Positions 39,272 through 48,070 of a stretch of DNA of 64,000 nt are shown here, piece by piece. The notes beneath the pieces were generated by a model that saw only the letters and a program-made list of their open reading frames with translations, had not been told where the DNA came from and did no database searches. Made by a program: the position numbers and the translations under genes. Every line of letters begins with the position of its first letter. Position 1 is the stretch's first letter. Origin of the DNA: Mycobacterium colombiense CECT 3035 (lineage in GTDB: Bacteria; Actinomycetota; Actinomycetes; Mycobacteriales; Mycobacteriaceae). The stretch lies in assembly GCF_002105755.1 (NCBI RefSeq), contig NZ_CP020821.1, positions 5,517,644-5,581,643 of the forward strand. The letters are read 5' to 3'.

Positions 39272-41545
39272 CTACCTGTTTGTGCGCGGCTCGCTACTGC
39301 ACGCCGGCAGCCCCTCCCACCTGCGTTGCACCTCGCGTTCGGCGGCGGTGGGGATCAGGCCGGAGGGCGCGAAGAACTTCGACGGCACCGGATCGTCCTC
39401 GGTCAGCGGCCGGCTCAGCCTGCTGCCCGGCCCGCGAATTGCGCCGAGCGCGACCAGAACTCCGGCGATCAGCACGATGACGACGGCCACGGCGAACAGG
39501 ATGGACAGCGTGCCCTGGATGAAGGTGTTGCGGACGACCTCGTCGAGCTGATGGGCGTTCTTGGCCGAGCCGAACGACGTCTTGCCGGCGCTCCTGGCGG
39601 CCAGGTACCGGAAGTGTTGCGTCCAGTAGCCGACGGCGGGATCCGCGGAGAAGATCTTCTGCCACGACGCGGTCAGCGTGACCACCAGGTCCCACAGCAG
39701 CGGCAACCCGGGAACCCAGGCCCACTTCAGCAAGCCCTTCTTGATGACGATCACGGTAATGACGGTCAGCGCGATCGCGGCGAGCAGCTGGTTGGCGATG
39801 CCGAACAGCGGGAACAGCGTGTTGATGCCGCCGAGCGGATCGGTCACGCCCATCAGCAGGATGCCGCCCCAGGCGGCGACCACCGCCAGGCTGCAACCCC
39901 AGACGCCGGGGCGCCAACTCGGGTTCCGCAGCCTGGCCAGCGGGCCGCCCAGGTTGCCCAGCGCGTCGGAGAGCATGAACCGCGCGACCCGGGTGCCCGC
40001 GTCGACGGCGGTCAGGATGAACAGCGCCTCGAACATGATCGCGAAGTGGTACCAGAACGCCTTGAGACCGGCGCCGCCGAAGGCCCGGTTCAACACCTCG
40101 GACATGCCCACCGCCAGCGTGGGTGCGCCGCCGGTGCGTGACACGATCGACTTTTCACCGACGCTGGCGGCGGCCCGGTTCAGCTGCTCGGCGGTCGCCG
40201 GACCGCCCGACAGCCCGAGTCCGTTGACGTAGTGCGCCGCGGTGGCGGCGGTGCCCCCGGTCTGGGCGGCCGGGGCGTTGAGTGCGAAGTAGACATGCTG
40301 GTCGAGGACGGCCGCGCTGATGAGCGCCATGACGGCGACGAACGACTCGGTCAGCATGCCGCCGTAGCCGATGAAGCGCATCTGGCTTTCCTTCTCCAGC
40401 AGCTTGGGCGTCGTCCCCGACGAGATCAGCGCGTGGAATCCGGACAGCGCGCCGCACGCGATGGTGATGAACAGGAACGGAAACAGCGAGCCGGCGAACA
40501 CCGGCCCGTCGCCGCGGTGGGCGAATCCTGACACCGCCGGCGCCTGGATGAGCGGATGCGCGAGGAAGATGCCGAGCGCCAGCAACGCGATGGCGCCGAC
40601 CTTCATGAACGTCGACAGGTAGTCGCGCGGCGCCAGCAGCAGCCACACCGGCAGCGCCGACGCCACGAAGCCGTAGCCGATGATGAGCCAGGAGACGGTG
40701 ACCGCGGACAGGTTCAACCACGAAGCGCCCCAAGATGTTTCGCTAACCCAGTTGCCGGAGACCACGGCGAGCATCAGCAACGCGAAACCGATGAGTGACA
40801 CTTCGCCCACCCGCCCTGGCCGCAGGAACCGCAGGTAGCAGCCCATGAAGAGCGCGATGGGAATGGTCATGGCGATGGAGAACACGCCCCACGGGCTCTG
40901 GGCCAGTCCGCGCACCACCACCAGGGCGAGCACCGCGATGATCATCACCATGATGACCAGGACGCCCACCATCGCGGCGACCCCGCCGGTGGCGCCCAAC
41001 TCGTCGCGCGCCATCTGGCCCAGCGAACGGCCCCGCCGCCGGGTGGAGATCCACAGCACCAGGTAGTCCTGCACCGCCCCGGCGAACACCGCGCCGAGGA
41101 CGATCCAGATGCTGCACGGCAGGTAGCCCATCTGGGTGGCCAGCACCGGGCCGACGAGCGGCCCGGCCCCCGCGATGGCGGCGAAGTGATGGCCGAACAG
41201 CACCCGGCGGTCGGTCGGCACGTAATCGGTGCCGTCGTCGAGGATTTCGGCGGGTGTGGCATGGTCGTCGCGCGGCCGGACGATCCGCGATTCGATCAGC
41301 CGGGCATAGAACCGGAATCCGATCAGGTAGGTGCAGATCGCCGCGACGACGAGCCACACCGCGTTCACCGTCTCGCCCCGCGCGAACGCGATGATCGCCC
41401 AGGCGAGCGCGCCGAGCACCGCGATGATGGCGAACGCGATCCTGTGCCGCGCGGTGATGGGGGAGCGGTCGACGACGGCGACGGGTGGCAGGTCATCGTC
41501 GGTGTGGATGTAGCTGACGTCTTTGTCGTGCTCGGTGACTGCCAC
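39272..41545 (-). CDS. cstA: Carbon starvation protein CstA, 757 aa
   Basis: A polytopic membrane protein, with many TM helices from about residue 30 to 680, of the CstA family of peptide and pyruvate transporters. Characteristic stretches include FGHHFAAIAGAGPLVGPVLATQMGYLP and FPLFGIANQLLAAIAL. GTG 41545 gives a length equal to Rv3063 (758 aa); the frame is open further upstream but not similar. It is divergent from the GNAT-AAA+ gene, 57 bases apart. Confidence 0.93.
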   Translation of the reverse strand: MAVTEHDKDVSYIHTDDDLPPVAVVDRSPITARHRIAFAIIAVLGALAWAIIAFARGETVNAVWLVVAAICTYLIGFRFYARLIESRIVRPRDDHATPAEILDDGTDYVPTDRRVLFGHHFAAIAGAGPLVGPVLATQMGYLPCSIWIVLGAVFAGAVQDYLVLWISTRRRGRSLGQMARDELGATGGVAAMVGVLVIMVMIIAVLALVVVRGLAQSPWGVFSIAMTIPIALFMGCYLRFLRPGRVGEVSLIGFALLMLAVVSGNWVSETSWGASWLNLSAVTVSWLIIGYGFVASALPVWLLLAPRDYLSTFMKVGAIALLALGIFLAHPLIQAPAVSGFAHRGDGPVFAGSLFPFLFITIACGALSGFHALISSGTTPKLLEKESQMRFIGYGGMLTESFVAVMALISAAVLDQHVYFALNAPAAQTGGTAATAAHYVNGLGLSGGPATAEQLNRAAASVGEKSIVSRTGGAPTLAVGMSEVLNRAFGGAGLKAFWYHFAIMFEALFILTAVDAGTRVARFMLSDALGNLGGPLARLRNPSWRPGVWGCSLAVVAAWGGILLMGVTDPLGGINTLFPLFGIANQLLAAIALTVITVIVIKKGLLKWAWVPGLPLLWDLVVTLTASWQKIFSADPAVGYWTQHFRYLAARSAGKTSFGSAKNAHQLDEVVRNTFIQGTLSILFAVAVVIVLIAGVLVALGAIRGPGSRLSRPLTEDDPVPSKFFAPSGLIPTAAEREVQRRWEGLPACSSEPRTNR

Positions 41546-41602
41546 GGCGGAAACCCTACGCGCGCTGAACCAATGACGCCTGTTCAGCGGAGCGGCGAGG
41601 CC

Positions 41603-42916
41603 ATGGCCATTACGAGAGCAGGGCATTACCGTGATTTGGTGCCGTTATGGCGAGTGCGTGACTACGACGACGATGATCTGGACCAGGCCATCCAGATCTG
41701 GGACCAAAGCCGCAGTCCGGGTTCGGCGGAGCCGGTCTTCGCCGTCGCCGAAGTCATGGCGGCGGCCCGGTCCGGTCAACCGGCGGTGGTCGCCGCGGTG
41801 GGTGACGAAGTCGTCGGGATGGCCGTCGCGCGGACGGACGGTGAACGGGCGTGGGTGCTGCTGGTGGCGCTGGCGTCACGGTGGCGTCATCGCGGTATCG
41901 GCAGCGCGCTTCTGGCCGATCTCGAACGACGACTGCGTTCGGTCGGGGTTCGTAAGATCTGCGCGATCGTTCCGGAGGGCGCTACCGGCTCAGCGGCGCT
42001 GGAGAATTCCGGTTACGCCCGCCGCGACGGACTGGTGTACTACGAAATGATCGAGCACCTGCGGCCCGATCAGGCCAACATGCTCGCACAGCTGGGCGGG
42101 CGGATGCTGCCGCCGGGATTGTGGCAGGAACTGGCCGGGATGGAGCAGGAGAAGCTCATCATCGAACAGCGCATCATCGCTCCGCTGGCGCACCCCGACA
42201 TCGCCGACCGTTACGGGGTGCGCCCTCCCAAGGCCGTCATCTTGTTCGGCCCGCCGGGCACCGGCAAAACGAGCTTCGCCAAAGGTATTTCGTCGCGGCT
42301 GGGCTGGCCCTTCGTGGAACTGTTTCCGTCCCGCCTGGCCGCGGTGGCCGACGGCGGCCTGGCGGCTTCGCTCCGGGAAGTCTTCGGAGAGCTGGCCGAA
42401 CTCGACGAGTTGGTGCTGTTCATCGACGAGGTCGAGGAGATCGCCGCCGCTCGCGCCGGCGCCGGTACCATCGAGACCGGCGTCACGAACGAGTTGCTGA
42501 AACTCATCCCGTCGTTTCGTGAGCACGACAGGCGGCTGCTGGTGTGCGCCACCAACTCGGTTCATTCGCTCGACTCGGCGTTTCTGCGACCCGGCCGCTT
42601 CGACTACGTCATCCCGATCGGTCCACCGGACCAGCCGGCCCGGATGTCGGTGTGGAAACGCTATCTCAGCGAAGGTGATTCGGGTATCGATGTGGAACAG
42701 CTGGTCGCGGCGACCGAGCTGTTCACACCCGCTGACATCGAGTTCGCGGCCCGCAAGGGCGCGCAGGTGGCGTTCGACCGTGAGATGGAGCATGGGCGGG
42801 GAGAGCCCGCGACGACCGCGGATTATCTGATGGCCGTCGACGACGTCCGGCCGACGTTGACCGGCGCCATCCTGGCCGAATTCGCCGACGACAAAGCGCG
42901 ATTCGCGAGATTGTAG
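41603..42916 (+). CDS. GNAT acetyltransferase fused to an AAA+ ATPase, about 437 aa
   Basis: The N-terminal half (about 15-150) is a GNAT domain with the acetyl-CoA loop RWRHRGIGSALL (93-104). The C-terminal half is a classic AAA+ module: GPPGTGKT (216-223), Walker B LFIDE (D275/E276), sensor-1 N318 in CATN, and Arg fingers R329/R332 in FLRPGRFD, as in the CDC48/FtsH-like group. The fusion suggests acetylation coupled to remodelling of a protein target. ATG 41603 is assumed; ATG 41573 is an alternative. It converges with ligB with a 13-base gap. Confidence 0.85.
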   Translation: MAITRAGHYRDLVPLWRVRDYDDDDLDQAIQIWDQSRSPGSAEPVFAVAEVMAAARSGQPAVVAAVGDEVVGMAVARTDGERAWVLLVALASRWRHRGIGSALLADLERRLRSVGVRKICAIVPEGATGSAALENSGYARRDGLVYYEMIEHLRPDQANMLAQLGGRMLPPGLWQELAGMEQEKLIIEQRIIAPLAHPDIADRYGVRPPKAVILFGPPGTGKTSFAKGISSRLGWPFVELFPSRLAAVADGGLAASLREVFGELAELDELVLFIDEVEEIAAARAGAGTIETGVTNELLKLIPSFREHDRRLLVCATNSVHSLDSAFLRPGRFDYVIPIGPPDQPARMSVWKRYLSEGDSGIDVEQLVAATELFTPADIEFAARKGAQVAFDREMEHGRGEPATTADYLMAVDDVRPTLTGAILAEFADDKARFARL

Positions 42917-42929
42917 TTCCCGCTGCGGC

Positions 42930-44459
42930 TCAGTACAGCGCGCGCACGGCGTCGATGGTGTCGGCCTCGGCGGGGCCCTTGTCGTCGCGATAGCGCACCA
43001 CGCGGGCGAACCGCAGCGCCAGCCCGCCGGGGTAGCGCGACGATTTCTGCACGCCGTCCAGCGCGATTTCGACCACCTGCTCGGGCCGCACCCGAACGAC
43101 GTAACCGTCGGTCCCGCCGACCGCCAGTTCGCTGAACCGCGCCGTCTGCCAGTCCAGCATGGCGTCGGTCATGCCCTTGAAAGTCTTTCCCACCATGATG
43201 AATTCGCCGCCGGCCGGATCGCGCGCGCCCAGGTGGATGTTGGAGAGTTTGCCGCGGCGCCGACCCGATCCCCACTCCACCGCGAGCACCACCAGATCCA
43301 GCGTGTGCACCGGCTTGACCTTCAGCCAGCCCGCTCCGCGCCGCCCCGCCGCATACGGCGCGCCGGGCGCCTTGGCCATCACGCCCTCGTGGCCGGCGGC
43401 CAGCGTCGCGTCCAGGAAGGCGCCCGCCTGTGCGGGGTCGGCGGTGAGCAGCCGGTCGACTCGCTGCGCCGGCGGCACCAACGCGTCGAGGGCGGCCAGC
43501 CGCTCGGTGGTCGGGGCGTCGATCAGATCGACGCCGTCGCGATGCAGGATGTCGAAGAAGAATACCGAAAGCCGCTGCGCGGCAAGGGCTGCGACGATAT
43601 CGACGGAGCGGCCGAACCGTGAGGCGGTGACCTGGAACCGGTGCGGACGGTTGTCGGGCCGCAGGGCGATCGCCTCGCCGTCGGCGATCAGGTTGTCGAC
43701 CGGCAGCGCCAGCGTCGCCTCCACCACCTCGGGCAGCCGGGCGGTGACGTCGTCGAGGCTCCGGGTGTAGACGGTGACCTCGTCACCCGCGCGGTGGATC
43801 TGCACCCGCGCCCCGTCCAGCTTGGCCTCGAACATTGTTGGGCCGCCGTGGCGTTCGATCGCATCGGCCACGCCCGTCGCGGTTTGCGCCAGCATCGGGC
43901 CGACCGGCCGGCCGACCCGCAGGGTGAACGCGTCCAGCGCCGACGCGGCGCCGGACAGGGCCGCGGCCGCCACCGCCGGCAGGTCGCCGCCCAGCATGGC
44001 GGCGCGCTGCACCGCGGCGGGCGGGATGCCGGCGGCCTTGGCCACGGCGTCGGTCATGATCCCGGCCAGCGCGCCCTGGCGCAGCTCGCCGCCGAGGAGT
44101 CGCACTAGAAAGGTCTGCTCGGTGTCGGTGGCGGCCGCGAACAGGGCATCCAGCAGCGCGGCGCGGCGCGCCTGCGCGCCCTTACCCGACACGGCGCCGA
44201 TCTCGGAGAAGGCGGCGTCGACGCCCGCGACGGTCAGCGAGGGGTCCGTCGCGGGCGGCGGCCGCGAGCGCAGCGCCGCCCAGCCCACGCCGATCTGGCG
44301 TTGCCGCAACTCGCCGGACAGCCACGACACGATGACGGCGACCACCGCGGCGTCGGGCGCGGCCCGGGTCAGCAGGCCGGCGATGCGCGCGACTTTGGTC
44401 AGCCGCGACGACGTGCTCCCGACGTCGGTGGACGTCGTCGCCACGTCGATGAGGAGCAC
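42930..44459 (-). CDS. ligB: ATP-dependent DNA ligase LigB, 509 aa
   Basis: The nucleotidyltransferase motif I KLDG is at 213-216 ([11 protein letters not shown]), motif III FFFDILH, motif IV EGVMAK, and motif V WLKVKP. An N-terminal helical DNA-binding domain precedes it and an OB-fold follows. Length and synteny match Rv3062 (507 aa). LigB is a non-essential repair ligase beside the NAD-dependent LigA. The start is GTG 44459. Confidence 0.95.
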   Translation of the reverse strand: MLLIDVATTSTDVGSTSSRLTKVARIAGLLTRAAPDAAVVAVIVSWLSGELRQRQIGVGWAALRSRPPPATDPSLTVAGVDAAFSEIGAVSGKGAQARRAALLDALFAAATDTEQTFLVRLLGGELRQGALAGIMTDAVAKAAGIPPAAVQRAAMLGGDLPAVAAAALSGAASALDAFTLRVGRPVGPMLAQTATGVADAIERHGGPTMFEAKLDGARVQIHRAGDEVTVYTRSLDDVTARLPEVVEATLALPVDNLIADGEAIALRPDNRPHRFQVTASRFGRSVDIVAALAAQRLSVFFFDILHRDGVDLIDAPTTERLAALDALVPPAQRVDRLLTADPAQAGAFLDATLAAGHEGVMAKAPGAPYAAGRRGAGWLKVKPVHTLDLVVLAVEWGSGRRRGKLSNIHLGARDPAGGEFIMVGKTFKGMTDAMLDWQTARFSELAVGGTDGYVVRVRPEQVVEIALDGVQKSSRYPGGLALRFARVVRYRDDKGPAEADTIDAVRALY

Positions 44460-44520
44460 GGTTGCCAGCTTGGCATGGCTCGGTGACAGCCCTGGAGAAC
44501 GGACACGCTAGCGTGCCTAC

Positions 44521-44530
44521 GTAACGTTAC
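44521..44530. promoter_or_regulatory. Palindrome GTAACGTTAC upstream of SDR
   Basis: A perfect 10-bp palindrome, 41 bases upstream of the SDR ATG and 62 bases upstream of the ligB start. It could be a regulator site. No regulator is assigned. Confidence 0.4.
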
Positions 44531-44570
44531 AGATCGCAGTGATTCTGACAACCACAAAGGAGACGTCCGG

Positions 44571-45338
44571 ATGGAGATCAGTGGGAAGAAGGTCGTCGTC
44601 ATCGGCGGCGCCTCGGGAATGGGCCGTGCCAGCGCGGAGCTGCTGCACGAACGCGGCGCGGATGTCGCCATTCTCGACCGCGAGGGTTCCGACGGTAAGA
44701 CCGTCGCCGAGGGCGTCGGGGGCACCTTCTACCCGGTCGACGTCACCGACTTCACCGGCACCGAAGAGACCCTGCAGGCCGCGGTCGACAAGCTAGGCGG
44801 GCTGCACGTCGTGATCACCACCGCGGGTGGCGGTATCGCCAAGCGGACGCTGACCAAGTCCGGCCCGCACGACCTCGAATCCTTCCAGTCGGTAATCGAT
44901 CTCAACCTGATCGCCACCTTCAACATCAGCCGGCTGGCCGCCGCGCACATGGCCAAGAACGAGCCCGAAGACCCCGACACCGGGGAGCGCGGGGTCATCA
45001 TCAACACCGCTTCCATCGCGGCCTTCGAGGGCCAGATCGGACAGGTCGCCTACACCGCCGCCAAGGCGGGGATTGCCGGGATGTGCTTGACCATGGCCCG
45101 CGACCTGGGCTCGGTGGGCATCCGGGTGCTGGGCATCGCGCCGAGCCTGTTCGCCACGGGTCTGACCCAGGGCATCCCCGACGAGTTCGCGACGCAGCTG
45201 ACGAAGGACGCGGCGTTCCCCAAGCGCCTCGGCCGGCCCGAGGAGTACGCGAAGCTGGCCGCGGCCATCGTGGACAACCCGATGCTCAACGGGCAGTGCC
45301 TACGCCTGGACGCCGGGCAGCGGTTCGCTCCCAAGTAG
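44571..45338 (+). CDS. Short-chain dehydrogenase, 3-hydroxyacyl-CoA dehydrogenase type II-like, 255 aa
   Basis: GGASGMGRA (12-20), S148, Y161 and K165. The stretches ERGVIINTASIAAFEGQIGQVAYTAAKAG and RLGRPEEYAKL resemble HSD17B10-type enzymes that oxidise 3-hydroxyacyl-CoA with NAD+. AAAGGAG is 8 bases upstream of the ATG. It precedes fadE22, supporting a role in acyl-CoA breakdown. Confidence 0.87.
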   Translation: MEISGKKVVVIGGASGMGRASAELLHERGADVAILDREGSDGKTVAEGVGGTFYPVDVTDFTGTEETLQAAVDKLGGLHVVITTAGGGIAKRTLTKSGPHDLESFQSVIDLNLIATFNISRLAAAHMAKNEPEDPDTGERGVIINTASIAAFEGQIGQVAYTAAKAGIAGMCLTMARDLGSVGIRVLGIAPSLFATGLTQGIPDEFATQLTKDAAFPKRLGRPEEYAKLAAAIVDNPMLNGQCLRLDAGQRFAPK

Positions 45339-45368
45339 ACGCCCCCCGTCTGCGCCCTCCCCGCATTA

Positions 45369-45377
45369 AGTACACTC
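45369..45377 (+). promoter_or_regulatory. Shared 9-mer AGTACACTC upstream of fadE22
   Basis: The same 9 bases occur at 48015-48023 between the DUF35 and thiolase-like genes. Both flank the locus of the tandem GntR regulator. A common operator is possible, but a 9-mer repeat alone is weak evidence. Confidence 0.3.
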
Positions 45378-45389
45378 TTTAGGCAGCCG

Positions 45390-45412
45390 CCCCGCTTCCC
45401 CTCGAAGCGGGG
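45390..45412 (+). terminator. Hairpin after the SDR gene
   Basis: CCCCGCTTC (45390-45398) pairs with GAAGCGGGG (45404-45412) over a 5-base loop, 50 bases after the SDR stop. No T-run follows, which is common for mycobacterial hairpins. It would separate the SDR from fadE22. Confidence 0.6.
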
Positions 45413-45472
45413 CAGGCCACCCAGCTTCTGGGGCAATCACACCGGCTGGCATGCGGCGCGAGGAGGGCCCTC

Positions 45473-47659
45473 ATGGGTATCGCAATAACCGACGACCATC
45501 GTGAACTCGCCGAGGTAGCTCGCGGGTTCCTGACCTCGCAGAAGGCGCGGTGGGCGGCGCGCTCGCTGCTCGACGCCACGGACGAGCCGCGCCCCGGGTT
45601 CTGGCAGAACCTGGTCGAGCTCGGCTGGCTCGGCCTGCACGTCGAGGAGGAGTACGGCGGCTCCGGCTTCGGCCTGCCCGAGCTCGTCGTGGTGATCGAA
45701 GAACTCGGTCGCGCGGTGGCGCCCGGCCCCTTCGTGCCCACCGTCATCGCCTCCGCGGTGATCGCCAAAGACGGTACGGCCGAACAGAAGTCGCGGCTGC
45801 TGCCCGGCCTGATCGACGGCACCGTCACCGCGGGCATCGGGCTGGACAGTCAGGTGCAGGTCAACGATGGTGTGGCCGAAGGTGAGGCCGGCATCGTCCT
45901 GGGCGCCGGGCTGGCCGAGCTGCTCGTGATCGCCGCCGGCGACGACGTGCTGGTCCTCGAGCGCGGTCGCGACGGCGTCTCGGTCGAGGTGCCGGAGAAC
46001 TTCGATCCGACGCGGCGGTCCGGACGCGTCCGCCTGCAGAACGTGCGGGTCTCGGACGGCGACGTCCTGACCGGGGCGAGGCAATCGGCGCTGGCCCGCG
46101 CACGCACCCTGCTGGCCGCCGAGGCCGTGGGCGGGGCGTCGGACTGCGTCGACTCCGCCGTCGACTACGCCAAGGTGCGCCAGCAATTCGGGCGCACCAT
46201 CGCCACTTTCCAAGCGGTCAAGCATCACTGCGCGAACATGCTGGTGGGCGCGGAGTCCGGGATCGCCGCCGTCTGGGACGCCGCCCGTGCGGCCTCCGAG
46301 GACTCATCGGAGGACGAGGAGCAGTTCCGGTTGGTCGCCGCGGTGGCCGCGGCGCTGGCCTTCCCGGCCTACGTCCGCAACGCCGAGCTCAACATCCAGG
46401 TGCACGGCGGCATCGGCTTCACCTGGGAGCACGACGCGCACCTGCACCTGCGCCGGGCGGTGGTGAGCGCGGCGCTGTTCGGCGGCAGCGGCGCTGAGGC
46501 GCCGGCCGCCGACGTGTTCGAGCGCACCGCCGCCGGCGCCGTCCGCGAGAACAGCCTGGACCTGCCGCCGGAGGCCGAGGAAATGCGCGCCGGCATCCGC
46601 GCCGACGCCGCCGAGATCGCCGGCCTGGGCAAGGAGGCCCAGCGCGACAAGCTGATCGAGACCGGCTACGTCATGCCGCACTGGCCCAAGCCGTGGGGAC
46701 GCGCGGCCGACGCCGTCGAGCAGCTGGTGATCGAGGAGGAGTTCCGCGCGGCCGGCATCAAGCGGCCCGACTACGGCATCACCGGCTGGGTGATCCTGAC
46801 CCTGATCCAGCACGGAACACCTTGGCAGATCGAACGATTCGTCCAGAAGGCGCTGCGCAAGGACGAGATCTGGTGCCAGCTGTTCTCCGAGCCCGACGCC
46901 GGTTCGGATGCCGCGTCCATCAAGACGCGCGCCACCCGGGTGGACGGCGGCTGGAAGATCAACGGCCAGAAGGTGTGGACCAGCGGGGCGCACTACTGCG
47001 CGCGCGGGCTGGCCACCGTGCGCACCGACCCCGACGCCCCGAAGCACGCCGGGATCACCACGGTGATCGTCGACATGAAGGCGCCCGAGGTCGAGGTGCG
47101 CCCGCTGCGGCAGATCACCGGCGGCTCCGACTTCAACGAGGTCTTCTTCAACGACCTGTTCGTCCCCGACGAGGACGTCGTCGGCACGCCCAACTCCGGG
47201 TGGACCGTCGCGCGCGCGACGCTGGGCAACGAACGGGTCAGCATCGGGGGCAGCGGGTCGTTCTACGAGGGACTGGCCGACCAACTGGTGCAGCTCACCG
47301 AGCAACACCCGGATCGGTTGGCGGGCGGGCGAATTCGGGTCGGGTCATATCTGGCCGAGGAAACCGCGCTGCGGCTGCTGAACCTGCGGCGCGCCGCGCG
47401 CAGCGTCGAAGGCGCGGGACCCGGTCCGGAGGGCAACGTCACCAAGCTCAAGCTGGCCGAGCACATGGTGGAGGGCGCCGCGATCATGGCGGCGCTGCTG
47501 GGTCCGGAGGTCGCCCTGACCGACGGCGCCGGCGCCCTGGCCGGCCGGCTGATGATGGGGGCCCGCGGGATGGCGATCGCCGGCGGCACGTCGGAAGTGA
47601 CGCGCAATCAGATCGCCGAGCGGATCCTCGGCATGCCGCGTGACCCGCTGATCAACTAG
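45473..47659 (+). CDS. fadE22: Double-length acyl-CoA dehydrogenase FadE22, 728 aa
   Basis: Two acyl-CoA dehydrogenase units in one chain. Unit 1 (about 1-365) has a full ACAD layout with HGGIGFTWEHDAHL. Unit 2 (about 370-728) has the flavin motif FSEPDAGSDAAS, INGQKVWTSGA and a terminal GTSEVTRNQIAERILG. Mycobacterial FadEs of sterol pathways are often alpha2beta2 heterotetramers, so a fusion would make the pair from one gene. Length and synteny match Rv3061c (721 aa). AGGAGGG lies 5 bases before the ATG. Confidence 0.93.
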   Translation: MGIAITDDHRELAEVARGFLTSQKARWAARSLLDATDEPRPGFWQNLVELGWLGLHVEEEYGGSGFGLPELVVVIEELGRAVAPGPFVPTVIASAVIAKDGTAEQKSRLLPGLIDGTVTAGIGLDSQVQVNDGVAEGEAGIVLGAGLAELLVIAAGDDVLVLERGRDGVSVEVPENFDPTRRSGRVRLQNVRVSDGDVLTGARQSALARARTLLAAEAVGGASDCVDSAVDYAKVRQQFGRTIATFQAVKHHCANMLVGAESGIAAVWDAARAASEDSSEDEEQFRLVAAVAAALAFPAYVRNAELNIQVHGGIGFTWEHDAHLHLRRAVVSAALFGGSGAEAPAADVFERTAAGAVRENSLDLPPEAEEMRAGIRADAAEIAGLGKEAQRDKLIETGYVMPHWPKPWGRAADAVEQLVIEEEFRAAGIKRPDYGITGWVILTLIQHGTPWQIERFVQKALRKDEIWCQLFSEPDAGSDAASIKTRATRVDGGWKINGQKVWTSGAHYCARGLATVRTDPDAPKHAGITTVIVDMKAPEVEVRPLRQITGGSDFNEVFFNDLFVPDEDVVGTPNSGWTVARATLGNERVSIGGSGSFYEGLADQLVQLTEQHPDRLAGGRIRVGSYLAEETALRLLNLRRAARSVEGAGPGPEGNVTKLKLAEHMVEGAAIMAALLGPEVALTDGAGALAGRLMMGARGMAIAGGTSEVTRNQIAERILGMPRDPLIN

Positions 47660-47669
47660 TCCGGGGCGG

Positions 47670-48005
47670 TCAGGCCGGCGCGAACTGCGCCGCGCCGCCG
47701 CTGCCGCGTTCCGGCCGCAGGGCGACGGTCATCCCGCAGCTCACCGAATCCGGTTCGCAGTCAACGATATTGGCGGCTACCCGCAGGCCGCTCTGCTCGG
47801 CCAGCTCGACGATCGCGATGACGTACGGGGTGGGGATCTCCGGGTTGTACGGGTGATGGTTGACCGTGTAGGTGAACACGGTGCCCAGCCCGGAAACTTC
47901 TCGGGGCTCCAGGGTGCCCCCGCATTCGCGGCATTCGCCGCTGGCCGGATGCATCCAGCGCGCACAGCCGTCGCAGTACTCGATGAGCAGCGGCCCGTTC
48001 GACAC
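47670..48005 (-). CDS. DUF35 OB-fold protein with zinc ribbon, 111 aa
   Basis: An N-terminal rubredoxin-like zinc ribbon (C-DG-C...C-RE-C, about residues 11-31) is followed by an OB-fold (GLGTVFTYTVNHHP, PYVIAIVEL). DUF35 proteins bind acyl-CoA and partner with thiolase-like enzymes, as ChsH2 does with Ltp2. The divergent neighbour is such an enzyme. The GTG at 48005 is chosen because upstream codons run into the divergent promoter. The N-terminal helix of longer homologues is absent. Confidence 0.82.
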   Translation of the reverse strand: MSNGPLLIEYCDGCARWMHPASGECRECGGTLEPREVSGLGTVFTYTVNHHPYNPEIPTPYVIAIVELAEQSGLRVAANIVDCEPDSVSCGMTVALRPERGSGGAAQFAPA

Positions 48006-48014
48006 GACGAATAC

Positions 48015-48023
48015 AGTACACTC
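48015..48023 (+). promoter_or_regulatory. Shared 9-mer AGTACACTC in the DUF35/thiolase-like divergent region
   Basis: Identical to 45369-45377. It lies 10 bases upstream of the DUF35 start and 47 bases upstream of the thiolase-like ATG. Possible operator of the neighbouring GntR protein (inference). Confidence 0.3.
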
Positions 48024-48070
48024 AATTGATTCGATGCCGGTGGCGGGTGTGGTTCTGACGGGCGGTGTGC

